Below are positions 1 through 11,399 of a DNA stretch of 64,000 bases, in pieces. The translations under genes were made by a program, and so were the position numbers. The stretch is taken from positions 1,561,138-1,625,137 of the forward strand of contig JAJEKV010000071.1 of NCBI GenBank assembly GCA_021234155.1, written 5' to 3'. Source of the stretch: Isoetes taiwanensis. Lineage: Eukaryota; Streptophyta; Lycopodiopsida; Isoetales; Isoetaceae. Under the pieces are notes generated by a model, which saw only the letters and a list, made by a program, of their open reading frames with translations, ran no database searches and was not told the DNA's origin. Position 1 is the stretch's first letter; every line of letters starts with the position of its first letter.

Positions 1-1897
1 CCTTGCCAAATGGTGATGTCAGGATCAGATGATTTGTTTTCCAAAAAGCCCTGTTTGCAGGGGATTTTCTTTTAGCCTTGATTTGTTTGTGGCCTTTTTG
101 AAGAGGAAGCCGAAAAGGATTTATTTGTGGCCTTTGATTAAAGACAAAGCCAAAAAACCCAAGGGGGATTCACTGTAGGTGGTGACTCGTAGGAGGATTT
201 TTTCGACCCAGTTCCACGCGTATATGTAGGAGTGGGAGGGATTTTTGCCCACTACTTAGGCTAAACTTTGTATGGAAGGGGTCAAATCTGCCTTTTAAAA
301 TACTGGGGTGTTTTTGAGCACCCTCTGCATGCACACGACATACCCACATTTATTTAAGTGCATCCCCCAAAAGAAAGCCCTGTTTGAAAAGCTCTACACA
401 AACCCTAGCGAAGCTCTACGAAAACGCTGAGACGAACCTCAAAAAAACCATGGCGATGCCACCAGAAACAAGCACCCTAAAGTTTCCTGGAAAAAACAGA
501 GCGTTAAATCGTCGAAAAGTTTAGAGTCCCTAAGGTCAGGGTCCCTAAGGTCACAGACGGGCTTTAGAAGGGGTTTGATGGTAGCCAAGCCATAGCAATG
601 CATACATTCAAAGCTTTAACCTTCTCCATTGATGTAACTGCCATGAAATAAGAAAGAAAACAGGAACAAAATAGCCCTTAGCAGTAGAAACAACTCTCTA
701 GAACCAAAGGAGCAGACCCAAAGGTGATCCAAAGGAGCAGCAGACCCCTGCTTAAGGGTTGTCATGCTCACAGTTCGGCGCATAAAAGAGTGCTCCCAAC
801 TTGCTGGCTATGGCAGAGGATCTGCTGCCTCCCTTGCCGGAGGATCCTTCAGAGAGAGGGCAGCAAAAACATGCCTGTGTGGTCAGATGGCTCCGTAACA
901 CTGGCTCACGACCATCAACAGCAAGCCAACCACCCACTAACGTCACATAACGCTGAGGGGTTTCCGCATCTGCACCATCAAAATGCTCCAACACAAAACA
1001 AATTATTATTCTACCAGCCCACCTCCCAAGGCGTTCCCATTTCTTCCATAACGCCTCAACAAATCACAGCTTCTGACATTCGAATAAGCGAGCTCCTACA
1101 ATCACAACCACTCAAACTGCATGTTCCCTAGAATATCCAAGAAGATACCGGAACAAAGCGACTAGACATAGCCACTGCACCATTTACATTGCTTACAAGT
1201 TTCACAGTTTACCACTGAAAGTGGAGTACATTACTTGCAAGTTCCACAATTTACTTTTGAAAATGGAGCACAACAATATTCTGATACAAGAGTAGCGCCT
1301 GAGACCTTCATGAATCCTTCACCAGATCCTAAGGCTTCAATATAGATATGAGGAGTGAGGACTTGGGAGGGCTTAAATTGAATTTATGCAGCTTGGCTCA
1401 TGTTGAAAGCTTCTTCCTTTTGGAAATCTTTTCTCAAACACAAGCCATGTTTGACAGAAACAAACTGATGAAGATAAAGTGCTTTACTTGTTGCATCAAT
1501 CATGCCCATCAATCTTGCATCTTCCCTTCAAGTTCATCTAGAAACTCTGCACTTAGTAATCAGGGCACTCGTTCAGATCTCAAACAAAATTAGAGGGCAC
1601 TCAAGATCATGAAAACTCATCAAAGCCATTAAAATGAACGTATTTGCATGGCACTTCTTTCATTTTTGGCCCACCCCCACAAAGTTTCAGAAGATTATAA
1701 TCTATAAGTCTGCATTGACAAATTATTGGTTACTAATATGATTAATCTATTCTGACGCTTTGAAGCTTAACATGAAGGGGGACACCAAATTCATGCCATG
1801 CCAAATTGCATAATAGAATGAGGCAAAGAAGAAATTGATTTACATGTGGGCTTGACATACAGTGACAATAGGCTGGGCTTATCCATGCACTTCATCG
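1..1897. other. Gene-free stretch downstream of EXO70
   Basis: I see no convincing gene here. Short open frames on both strands (for example 724-1131 plus and 1348-1593 plus) have no recognisable motif and no splice structure. Small imperfect repeats are present: a 'tttgtggcctttga' motif twice between 75 and 140, and 'gtccctaaggtca' twice between 526 and 555. An A/T-rich 'atttatttaag' at about 348-358 followed about 100 bases later by an ATG in good context (near 450, a 24-codon frame) could be a promoter remnant, but nothing downstream supports a gene. The stretch lies on the 3' side of the minus-strand EXO70 gene. Confidence 0.5.
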
Positions 1898-4800
1898 TTA
1901 TCTCCTACTGCTCTTGTTCTTCAGCTCAAAAAATTCCCCAATAAGTTGCTTAAGATCTTCTGGTTTATATTTGATATACTTTTGTGGGTTCTTGGAGTTC
2001 TCCAAAATAGCACTGGACATAAAAACTCTCAAAACTGAGTCTCTCTTCTTCACCTTGTGAGATTCAAATATATGACTCACTTGTATCTTCGCCTATAAGC
2101 AGGAAGTAATACTTCTGCAACAGCTAATTGAACAGCCTCACGTAGTTCAGCCTCAGGAATGGTCCACTGTGATTGTTTCCGATGCTTAAGTTGCTTAAGA
2201 TCTTCTGGTTTATATTTGATATACTTTTGTGGGTTCTTGGAGTTCTCCAAAATAGCACTGGACATAAAAACTCTCAAAACTGAGTCTCTCTTCTTCACCT
2301 TGTGAGATTCAAATATATGACTCACTTGTATCTTCGCCTATAAGCAGGAAGTAATACTTCTGCAACAGCTAATTGAACAGCCTCACGTAGTTCAGCCTCA
2401 GGAATGGTCCACTGTGATTGTTTCCGATGCACTTCCTCAAAAAGTGTATTGAATATTTTAAACCTGCAAGTTTTTGATATTATATTTAGCCAGTTTTGCA
2501 GCATTGCATGAATGAACTATGTAACATACCTCTCTTTAATAACTGAGCTGGAAATTCCACTGCTATCACTAAGGCATGGAAGAACCTGAAAGGAGCCAAC
2601 CATGTGACTGTTGTTTAACCTTATAAGAACATCAGAACTTTGACCAAGTACAACCTTCCCCCATGTGCTTTGCTTATATCCTTGAGCATGCTGCTGAACT
2701 AGAAGACGGTGTCTGTCTATCCAATTATCACTCAGCAAATCTTTCGCCTCTGATCTGTAATGAGTCATATGGTAAAGGGTATAAAATAGAAATAACATAG
2801 TAAGGCTCCACAGACTTCTCACCCTCGAACAAACTGAACAATGTAGTGAATATTATTCATCAAGAAAATATGTCCAAGAGCAAGATCAGTGTACTGCTTT
2901 GCTTTACCATCGAGGTTGCTCAGCAGCAGTTGCATTATCTTGGCAGTTGATTTTGCAAAATAAGAACTTGATTTATCTCCTTGATCATCATCTTCAAAGA
3001 GCTGCTTCAAAGTTGTTTGATAGCTGAAAGACATAAGTCAGACAGGTCAATACTTTTTGCTGCTTTTAAGTGGTCAGCAGTAAAAAGACGATACTTACTC
3101 CAAGAGAAATTTTACATATTTGATGACGTAATTTGTAAATGGATGAACACTGCCATCCTGCAACAGAGTCTTTGAAGCATCCTTTTCAACCCTCTCCAGG
3201 AAATCATCAAAGGTCTCCTTCGTGGTCTGTGCTAGCATCTGGATAAAATCAATGGCTGCTTGAAAGACTTCATAAGACTCATTTCCATAGAAATTAGCTT
3301 CTATCTGCAAAGTGATACTGCTTGTGAACAGCACGAAGAAATCCAAATACAAGAAAAGCAATCAATGTTGGGACCTATACTGAACCACATTAACTTATTG
3401 CAAGCATCCTCAGATTTCTCTTGAGCAGGGAACAGTTAACTAACCACGTATTTTCAACACTACTAAATAGTTGTAAATGGCAAGATTGGTTAAAAGAGAG
3501 ATGTCACATATCTCTGGAGTTTCAAAACAGCATGTGGACAGACAAGCTTGATTGTTGACAAACTCAATATATCATGCCATATCACGCAATGGCATCCTAG
3601 CTTGTATTTACAAGGTAGAGGCATCACATCCCTGTTCATGTAGACAACCTTTTACTCCCTGTGCATGTGTGAGCCAAGGACAAGCTACCAACCTCAGGCA
3701 GAAGATCATGCATGGTGTCATACATGTCAAGTAACGCAAACAGCTTGTTAGGCGACCTTTTATTCTGGGTTATAGCGTTCCCAGTGCTCAGTAGACTTTT
3801 AAAGCTGTTTATAGTCACTTTAAGAAAACATCGACTCTCGTAAGGGTCCAGGCCACGAAATACTTCCTTGCAGAGATCACGTTCCGCACTATATAGCAGT
3901 TTGACCTGATCGTACATTCAGAATTATAGATATCATGAAACTTTTAATCAGAAAACAAAGAAGGGGATGAAATCCCAAAAAGTAACTTACAACAATGCAC
4001 ATGCAACGATTCCAGCTCCCAATTTTTTCCTTCAGAATTTCCCATTGCAACGTTTCAACTTCATCTTTTGTAAGCTCTTCAAACCCGAGCTTGCACAGGG
4101 TTTGTTCTAAAGCGGATGCCCGAATTTCACTGCAATAACAGACATTATTATGCACTATACATTTCACTGAAATCCGACCCAACACATACGTATAAATAGC
4201 AAGACACTGCTGACTATGCGTTGCAGCAATCAACCGATGTGCCATTTCTTGCAGGTTGGGAATAATATCCGGAGGAATAAGAACTAGAGGCAAGTCTGCC
4301 AATCTTGCTCCAGGGCTTCCAGGAGATGTGAGCTCAGTGGAGCTCCTATTTGCATTCCTAGATGCTTGAGGTTGTGGCAGGTACTTGGACAGTTTAGCAG
4401 GGTCTTCGGACTTGCTGTAACCCAAACATCAAATCAGAAGCTGTTGACTATGGATACAAGAAAATAAGTATGCATTAACCCGGTGCAATCAGTTCAAGAA
4501 TACTAGATTTGAAATGCACAAATAGACACAAAGCAATACACCTATGTTGAACAAGTAACGAGCGAAACTCTTCACCAAGCTTATCCATTGCCGCAGAAAG
4601 TACCGAACGAGCATGGTTAAGAACACCATCATTGCTTCTGTTATATGAGAAGTATTCAACATTCGCAAGTAACTCGTCTACTGCTTCCAGGTAACTAACA
4701 AGATCTTCATGAGGACCTCTATCAATTTTGGCTTCCACCTATTGAAGGAAATCATATAGCACAGTAAGTACCTTTATTAAGTGAAAAAATTATTGATCAT

Positions 4801-5731
4801 TCAATCCGTAACATCATAGTAAGTGCTATCAAGTGGAAAGATTATTGACGATTCAATCTATAACATCTACATCTTTCTAACCGTCCAGAGTTTGAAGACC
4901 TTTTTGGCTAACAGAAAACGTAATTCTTTGCCAAACAAGTACACACGCACACCCGGGATGCTCAGCTAATTTACTATGAAGTACATACACATACAGATCC
5001 ATAACGTAAATCTTACAGCTGGGGAAGTCATTTCAATTGTTGTTGTATAAAATGGTCTTCGGCTATAATTGCCAGACTGTTACTTATTGAACTTACTTTC
5101 CTTGCCACATCAAATTGGGATAGGATGGACTCTGCTGCTGCCAAAGTCTTCTCTATATTTTGATGTGCGATCCTGAACGCATGTGTATGTCGCACCTAAA
5201 TATATGCACGGCAGAAAATCTTTAATGCCATGTTTCGTTTGTCAATATATGTCAAGTTTCTCTTCAATTCAATTCAAATCTATACTTTGATGGATATGTC
5301 GTACCTACATGTATACGCACGGCAGAAAAACTTTAATCCTTTAAACACTTTTATGCTTTCTAATTTCAGGTTAACTCACTGTACTCACAACATCCAATTC
5401 CCGACCCAGTTGCTGTATTCACAATACCCAATTTCCCAGTTGTTTTATGCCATGATTCAGCAGAATTAGAGCTTTAAAAGGAAAGAAATAAGGCAAAACC
5501 CACCTGAATAGGCAGCAGCGCAACCTCCAGCTCCAGCGAAGAGAGACGACGATTGCAGGATTCGATGATCCCCAACATATTATCATCCACAACTTGGCTA
5601 CGTTTGAGACTGTCTCGTAACAGCTCTGTTGCCGCTGAGAGAGAATCTAGTTTCGTCCTCCCGGCGCTCATGGTGGGCTGTGAATGTAGAACTCTGGCAC
5701 TGCGTAAAATAGGTAGGTGCTGGTCGGCCAT
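1898..5731 (-). CDS. EXO70: EXO70 exocyst complex subunit, 12 exons, with internally duplicated 3' exon
   Basis: EXO70 is a subunit of the octameric exocyst, which tethers secretory vesicles to the plasma membrane; the C-terminal helical bundle of the family binds phosphoinositides. Exons, 5' to 3' on the minus strand: 5731-5504, 5195-5097, 4738-4542, 4414-4190, 4129-3991, 3905-3693, 3304-3099, 3023-2823, 2754-2530, 2463-2326, 2257-2081 (duplicate) and 2012-1898. All introns have GT..AG ends and all phases agree; the reading frame is 720 codons, or 661 without the duplicate exon. Family landmarks recognised: ILSQFD, GPHEDL.SYLEAVDEL, DGVLNHA, LQWEILKEKIG.W, RSPNKLFALLDMY, EKDASKT, DGSVHPFTNYVIKYVKFLL, YQTTLKQLF, MNNIHYIV, SEAKDLL, RQSQWT-like KQSQWTIPE, LPAY, NPQKYIKY.PEDL. 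These match the EXO70A class best. A second in-frame ATG at 5671-5669 fits the usual family N-terminus better than the first. Intron lengths run from 68 to about 360 bases. Confidence 0.93.
1943..2432. repeat. 245-bp direct tandem duplication inside EXO70 3' end
   Basis: Positions 1943-2187 and 2188-2432 are near-identical, unit length 245 bp. Each unit carries, read on the minus strand, the end of exon 10, a 68-bp intron (2325-2258 and 2080-2013) and the start of the last exon. The join therefore fuses the start of the last exon to the end of exon 10, making a new 177-bp exon (2257-2081), exactly 59 codons, with both splice borders intact. Absence of visible differences suggests a recent event or an assembly artefact. 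Confidence 0.9.
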
Positions 5732-6372
5732 AGCTAGCCGATCAAGCCTAAGGGTTCCTGTGGGTCACATGCACATCCTGCTAAGCAATTTTGGTTGTTA
5801 AGAATTCCTGTTCCCATAGAAGGGATCCCCATGCAATAATGTGTCCGAAATTGGAATGGGTATTTTTATAACTTAAGGTTTCCAAAGGTTTTATGGCTGT
5901 ATTCGTATGTCAAACCGTATAATGATGACGGTGGCAACTGGGATTCCCAACCCTAGAATCTTGGGCGGGCATATTGGAGTTCCGGATTGCTGGTTGGGCG
6001 CAAGTGGTGGTTCCTCCTTGGGCTGCTGCAGGGATGGCGGAGCTCCGGGTGATGTGTCGGCTTTGTGTTTTGTTTCCTTATTTGTTTGGGTGGATAAGCT
6101 GGGGTCGCGGGCGTTGGCGGGGAGCGGAGGTGCAGTATTGAAGAAAACAGAGGTAAGAACTTCCAGTAATTGTAAAGATTCCCCTTGAACAAACACTTAA
6201 TACTCTTCTATCCCTATTAAAATCCTTGCTTTTATATTATCGAGGAGGAAGAGAAGAGGCAGCTTATTTAAGCTAAAAGGATTTGAAAGATGTCATCACA
6301 TACAGATACTTTTCAATATAAATGCATTTTTATATGAAGTTCTTGATTGCCATAAAAGAAAGAGAGACTCAC
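5732..6372. other. EXO70 upstream region, no recognised gene
   Basis: This is the 5' flank of EXO70 and should contain its promoter, but I see no clear TATA box or other element that I can assign. An open plus-strand frame at 5907-6188 and overlapping minus-strand frames at 5891-6196 are Gly/Pro-rich and unrecognised; they may be remnants of mobile-element coding sequence. Confidence 0.35.
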
Positions 6373-6615
6373 TTCGCCGTTTTGAAATCTTGATCTCCAT
6401 CATTTCATTGGTAAGGATATGAGCTGATAGGACCTCAACACGCCTTTGTGATTGCACAAACCTTAAGAAACGATCCACACAATATAGAAGCAGACCACCC
6501 AAAACAACTGCAAAACCATGCTCTCCTTGATGCATGACATAGCCTGCTATGAAAGCAATATACAAGTAATGGGTGTAATACCAAAAACTTAGTTGTTCTT
6601 GATAATAAGAATTTG
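6373..6615 (-). pseudogene. Single exon of a ferric reductase oxidase (FRO), fragment
   Basis: A single exon of the FRO family (plasma-membrane or organellar NADPH-dependent ferric chelate reductases with haem-binding membrane segments followed by a FAD domain). Read on the minus strand it encodes a YYTHYLYI motif, a hydrophobic segment (GFAVVLGGLLLYCVDRFLRF), then VQSQRRVEVLSAHIL, which is the family's last membrane helix running into the start of the FAD-binding domain. It has a plausible acceptor at 6617-6616 (ttcag) and donor at 6372-6371 (gtgagt). No other FRO exon is visible on either side, so this is an isolated fragment rather than a gene. The exon itself is open. The family assignment rests on conserved motif order; the FRO6/7 branch looks closest. 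Confidence 0.7.
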
Positions 6616-7530
6616 CTGAATCGTGCTGCCCATTATGTTAACTATCATGGCAACCGTAAGATGACTGCTAGCCTCTTGTTTACATTGGCCAGAATGATTC
6701 GTTCTGGTAAGTTTACACTATCCAGTTCTTGGATTATCCCTTCCAATACTGCCCACATTAATGAGCACCGTGTCCAGGCTGCATGGAGGGTGTTGCTAAA
6801 TCCTTCTCAGTGCATGCCCTCGGACATGAGAACTATTTTGTTTGGGCTTTCTTTGGGTTCGCACTCAGAGAGCCGAAATGGGCTGGGAGGAGGCGGTATT
6901 GGGATGATGCCATCCCTGTGGATGAACAAGACATTAATTTCGAGGATGTTTGTGATGAGTCTTATAGTCATGACAGTGATGATGTTGTTGTTTTGGAGCC
7001 TGGTGTGGATTTCATCCCTGTGCACAAGGGTGATTGCACCATGGCTGTTGGGTGATCATGTTGGTTGGCTTTGGGTATGCAGTTTGGGTTTTTTTTTCAT
7101 GGCTTCGTTTGCTTTTTTAGTTGCGGTAGTGATGGACACCGATGGAGAGCTTATTCTTCGGGCGTGGAACGGCCTTTGTATCTTTGCCCGACTCCTATAT
7201 TTCTTCATTTGTTGAAGCTTCACATCCGGATCTGTTGTGTTCTACCGAGCCTAAAGGCGCTTTTTGTGCTCAAGAGTTTGTTAATAGCATTATCCAGGTT
7301 GGGAGGCATAGGATTGCGGCATCCTTGCGCTTGCTCGGTGGCGACTTAGAGGGTTTTATGTCTCAATCCAGAATGCTATTTCTGCTGGGAGTGGGATCAA
7401 TTGGGGGTGCCTGTCTCTGAGTTACATGTGTTGCGCTCTCATATGAGCCTTGCTAGGGTCTTGCTCGTGCAAGAAATTCGCCAGCTGGATGAACTTATTA
7501 GGCATGCCTGCAGTGGGTGGCGCCTATGAA
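6613..7530 (+). pseudogene. Frameshifted coding stretch of unknown family
   Basis: I do not recognise this protein. Natural-looking sequence jumps between frames: an opening part (HYVNYHGNRKMTASLLFTL..) in one frame from 6613, a second part from about 6783 in another frame (YWDDAIPVDEQDINFEDV followed by an acidic DESYSHDSDD segment), and a third from about 7142 in the remaining frame (SSFVEASHPDLL.., GRHRIAASLRLLGGDLEG). A last piece (RSHMSLARVLLVQEIRQ..) ends at a TGA near 7527. At least three frameshifts are needed, so this is a decayed gene or a mobile-element gene such as a gag. It overlaps the FRO exon on the other strand by a few bases. No zinc knuckle, protease or reverse transcriptase motif is visible. 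Confidence 0.4.
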
Positions 7531-7769
7531 CTAATCATTTACATCTTCTTGTTTTACTTTTTTGTGCCCCTTTGTGAAGCGCTTATGCTTTTATAAATGA
7601 GAAACTTGTTTATTTTCTAAATGTGTTGTTCAATTTGTTGCAGCTTGGCCTTCATTGACAGGTATGATCTTCACATGTGTTGAGTCTTTTGCATGAGGCT
7701 GCTGTATAATCCGAGTTTGGGAATGGTTTTTTGTTGAAATAATATGCTGATACTAACTTCTTTTATTTC

Positions 7770-8910
7770 TTAGTGGGCTTTGGCCCCAGTAGCGTGGTTG
7801 CACATGTTGCACCGTTTACAATGAGGAGGACCACTGGTGGAATTGCACTCATTTGCAAGATGACTTTGATATTTACAGATGTGGCACCAAATCTGATTGC
7901 GTTGAGGGGCAAATTGTTGAGGTTGAACTGCAGTCTGAGGAACCATAACAGGAGGCATGAAAGGTAACTCCGTGAGGGCAACTCCCTGGGAGGAAACGTT
8001 GACGGAGTGGTTGACTAATTCAATAGCCTGCTCCAAGGTCTTGGGTCGCAGGTATTCAGTCATGAGACGAATGGCAGGTGGGAGTCCTTGCAGGAACCAG
8101 ACCAGAATCTGGCTTTGCGTGGGGTACTCCTGGAGTTTGCTGATGAGTATGTGAAGGCGATCCGCGAAATCACGGGCAGACTCCGTGGGCTCTTGCTGCA
8201 AATCATTGAGTTGCTTAAGAAGAAGTTGATCGTCATCCGTGGTACCATAGTGTGAGAGAAATGCTGTCTTCATCTCCGGCCAGTCTTGTTTCCAATGACT
8301 TTTGTTGGCCATGAGAAAAGAGGATAGAGACGGACCTTGCGCATAAACAGGCTGAGCATAAGCAGGAACATAGGCATGTGGCATAGCCGTGGGCTAGAAA
8401 AAGGCGGCATGGGAACCGAAAAACCTGCTGGGGCGAAGGACCATGTGAGCCTTCTTCATTAAGCTTGAGATCAGTGAGATTATAAACAGGAAGGGTATTT
8501 GGAAATGAAGGGGAGTGCGGATATTCATGGACCTGGGGAGGGCCAAAGGAGACATGTTGATAGCCCATCCCAGGGGGAGAGGAAGGTTGTGAAGGCAAAG
8601 GGGTGTGACCGGAGGGGATGTGAATGTAGGCACTTTCCGGAACGTGAAAATAATGTGGAGGGGGGCTGAACTGGTGTCTGATGGAGCGACTGAGGTTGAG
8701 AGCAATGTTTACACGTTGGGGGAGAACCGGGACGAGAATGAACACGAGGAGTAGGTGGCGCCGACTAAGCTCGTGAGCGGATACTGCCGCCCTCAATATC
8801 ATAAGCAGTGTCATACATGTCGCGGGCAACTTCTTTACGCTGTATGGCGCTCCAATCGAGACGTCGTGTGGCAAAGGAGTTCTTCAGGGGTGAAAGCACG
8901 AGTAGACATG
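7770..8910 (-). mobile_element. LTR-retrotransposon gag remnant with zinc knuckle
   Basis: Read on the minus strand, an ATG at 8910 opens MSTRAFTPEELL.., followed after frameshifts by a Pro/His/Ser-rich stretch (8233-8874 region) and then a 204-codon frame (8384-7770) with a retrotransposon capsid-like core (WPEMKTAFLSHYG, LQQEPTESARDFADRL, WFLQGLPPAIR) and a CCHC zinc knuckle of form CX2CX4HX4C (CHICKYQSHLANEC). A second, incomplete Cys cluster follows. No protease or polymerase lies downstream (below 7770), so the element is truncated there. Ty1/copia and Ty3/gypsy gags both fit; I cannot decide. At least two frame changes show that it is dead. Confidence 0.75.
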
Positions 8911-9884
8911 GTAAAAGGAGGAAAAGAAAGAAAATCAGACCCGACAGCGGTGTTTAGGGTCTGGGTTCGGGAACTCCTGCAAGACAGCCCTCTGTGAGGA
9001 CCCTTGGATCAAACAGGAGAATCCGGGAGCTGTGTCACGCGGGATTTGCAAAAGAACAAGAGAGAGAAAACAAGAAAAACAAGCAACGCACAATGAGGTG
9101 AATGAGACTCCTTTGATATCAATAGGAATACATGAGCTCTCGCAATCGAGAGAGAAAATGACTAGAGACAAGAACCAAAACTCATCTAGCCTTTGAATGC
9201 TAGCTCTACTCATATATATAGTACAATGGCCTCGGGCCCAATATAGATGTTTGGCAGATCTCGGTGCCGACTCCTGGGAGGCCTGATTTTCGGGAATGCT
9301 GGCGGTGCGCTCTTGAGGTGCTTGGAATCACGGGCCGTCATTTATCTGTTCTCAGCCTCTTCTTCTGCTGGGTCTTTGGCGTTGTTGTGGTTTTCGGCGT
9401 GGTCTTCTGCGGGCCACGTGATGTTTGACCTTGGCCTGAATTTGGCGTCTTATTCCTGCTCTGGTCCGGGGTGTGCATGAATAGTCCTGTACCAGGACGT
9501 ACAGGACTAACACCTGTTCAGGTTCGTAAGTACCATGTTCTATTTTTGGGGCTTTCGTTCCAACAGAGATTGGTTCGGGTGCTTGCTGTGCCGCGATGGC
9601 TCCATCCATTTTCTTCTTTTGCTTCCCTTTCTTTTTCTCCTCCAACAGGTTCGAATATCTACAGTACCAACACCGTGGGGCAATCCTCGCTTTTTTTATT
9701 TCTATTTTTCTATCTTCCATTGGAGGTTATAACTGCAAGCTAGTGCAAGAAGCTTTATCAGAACGCGGCTAAAAGTCTTAGATCGGCCTCCTAATTTGTA
9801 TTGACAGATGATTTGGAGCTCCTAGTCAGTGAAATATGTCCCGACATTTTTTTTTCCTGGAGGCCACCTTTCGAGATATTAGAT
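8911..9884. other. Possible leader/LTR of the gag element, then unassigned sequence
   Basis: On the minus strand, the sequence upstream of the gag start (8911-9240) is pyrimidine-rich with CTCTCTC runs and could be leader plus LTR end. A TGATATCAAAGG stretch (about 9113-9124) resembles the plant initiator-tRNA primer site but does not follow a clear CA end, so the LTR is not delimited. 9247-9740 contains open plus-strand frames without motifs. No host gene is recognised. Confidence 0.3.
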
Positions 9885-10653
9885 ATGGCAGCACAGATTC
9901 TTCCAAAGGTTAGTTTTTCTTTTCAACTCCAGTTACATGTACAGGTTGCAAAATATTCTCTCATTGAAATGGACATTCGCAGACTGCTCTTTCATGCTTG
10001 TCTAAATCCCTGGCAGCTCCGGTTGCTAAACTTGAGCTTAGGCCTCCTCCTTACCATCTTGTACATGTTACTTACATAGAAACATCCTGCCAATTGCTAT
10101 ATAGTTGTTGTTGCATTAACGTGAATTATGATGTCCTTGTACTTTTTTTTTTCATGTAGTTTATTCAGCTCTGTCACTCTGTTCATTTCCAGGATGCTCT
10201 TGAGCCATACATGAGCAAAAAGACATTAGAATACCACTGGGGAAAGCATCACCATACTTATGTGGACAATCTTAATAAATAGATTGACGAAACTTCTTTC
10301 GAAAATAACAGTCTAGAAGAACTTGTAACAATTTTATATAATCAGGGAAATCCAAAACCTGCCTTTAATAATGCAGGATGGGTATCTGTTATCTATATTC
10401 ACCACATTCTGAGTTGCACATGATGTTGGTTACATTCCATGATTTGTTTTCCCCATACTTTTTATTTAAATGTTAGAATAAATATAGGTATGGAATCACG
10501 ACTTTTTCTGGGAGTATGAAGCTAGGAGGTGGCAAAAAATTAAGTGGAGAGTTGCTTGAAAAAATAACTGCAGACTTTGGATCATACGATGAATTTGTGC
10601 GACAGTGTAAGGAAGCTACTGCAATACAATTTGGATCTGGCTGCACGTGGCTA
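9885..10653 (+). pseudogene. FSD: Iron superoxide dismutase pseudogene, 5' four exons
   Basis: The intact family converts superoxide to peroxide and oxygen, usually in plastids. Exons: 9885-9908 (ATG, MAAQILPK), 9983-10060 (ends KLELRPPPYHL), 10193-10381 ([27 protein letters not shown]) and 10488-10653 (VWNHDFFW.., [16 protein letters not shown].., IQFGSG). Borders show GT and AG. The YHWGKHH and WNHDFFW segments hold two of the metal-binding histidines. Breaks: an in-frame TAG at 10280-10282 where the family usually has Gln or Lys, and a frame change near 10511-10516 just after FFWE. The C-terminal exons carrying the last two metal ligands (the D.WEHAY segment) are absent; unrelated PPR sequence follows. 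The short first exons fit a transit-peptide coding start. This is a decayed copy, not a gene. Confidence 0.88.
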
Positions 10654-10889
10654 GTATGTATGTCACCTTATCAATTTTCTGTATACAATGGATTGGTAGT
10701 TGAAGCCCAGTAAGAGATAGAAGCTAGTATACCAGTGAACATGCGTAGCTGCACTTTAACATACTAGAGTATCTTATGACTACTAATTAATATGGATATG
10801 GATTCTGGAATTGGATCTCACTGGATTACTCTATGCTTGCACATATGTTCATTTATATGTCTCATAAAAAGCAGCAGTGCACCTTTTTT

Positions 10890-11255
10890 GGCAGATGCCT
10901 TTTCATAACTTGGTATCTTGGAATGCTGTTATTGCAATTTATTCCCAAGGGGAAGAACTTCAGGAAGCCTTCATTGCTTTCCAACAATCACAACAGGAAG
11001 GTATTGACACTCAGCAGTCTTCTTCCTGCATGCAATCAAGCTAGAATGTCATGTGAGTCTTGCCATTATTTTTTTTTATGGCTTTGGATTATGTTCTTAG
11101 AACAACATCAGAGCATCATGGCTGTATGGTTGACCTCCTTGGACAGCTAAGACATTTGGATGAGGCTGAAACACTTATTAGTAGTATGCCATTTCAAGCT
11201 GATGTTGTTTCATGGAAAGCATTGCTTGGCGCATGTAAGGTAAGTTCAAATAATA
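10890..11255 (+). pseudogene. PLS-type pentatricopeptide repeat protein fragment
   Basis: Plant PPR proteins bind organellar RNA for editing, splicing or stability. Positions 10894-10990 encode a repeat of the form MPFHNLVSWNAVIAIY..EEL.EAF.AF, then after a frame change LSSLLPACNQAR. Positions 11110-11240 encode HHGCMVDLLG.LRHLDEAETLI..MPF.ADVVSWKALLGACK, the usual last repeats before an E domain. A gap replaces several repeats between the two parts and the frame shifts at least twice. The flanks are a FeSOD pseudogene and an aspartic protease pseudogene, so this is a fragment without its own start or end. Confidence 0.8.
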
Positions 11256-11399
11256 TGAGCTCATGACAAACAAACAAACAAACAAACTACAGGGATAGCT
11301 GCCATGTTCTTTTGAAAACAGAACACCTTCATCGTGGAATTTGATTTGCTATAGAGGTAATAGTTGTAAGCATGGCCTCAAGAGATTTGAAGATTCCAG

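Noticed and set aside
6613-7215. 200-codon plus-strand frame as an intact membrane protein
   Set aside because: Its second half (MMLLFWSLVWISSL..) is a shadow of the acidic frame beside it. The natural composition switches frame near 6780.
10280-10282. C-to-U RNA editing as rescue of stop codons
   Set aside because: Editing of this kind acts in plant organelles. The affected genes are nuclear and also carry frameshifts.
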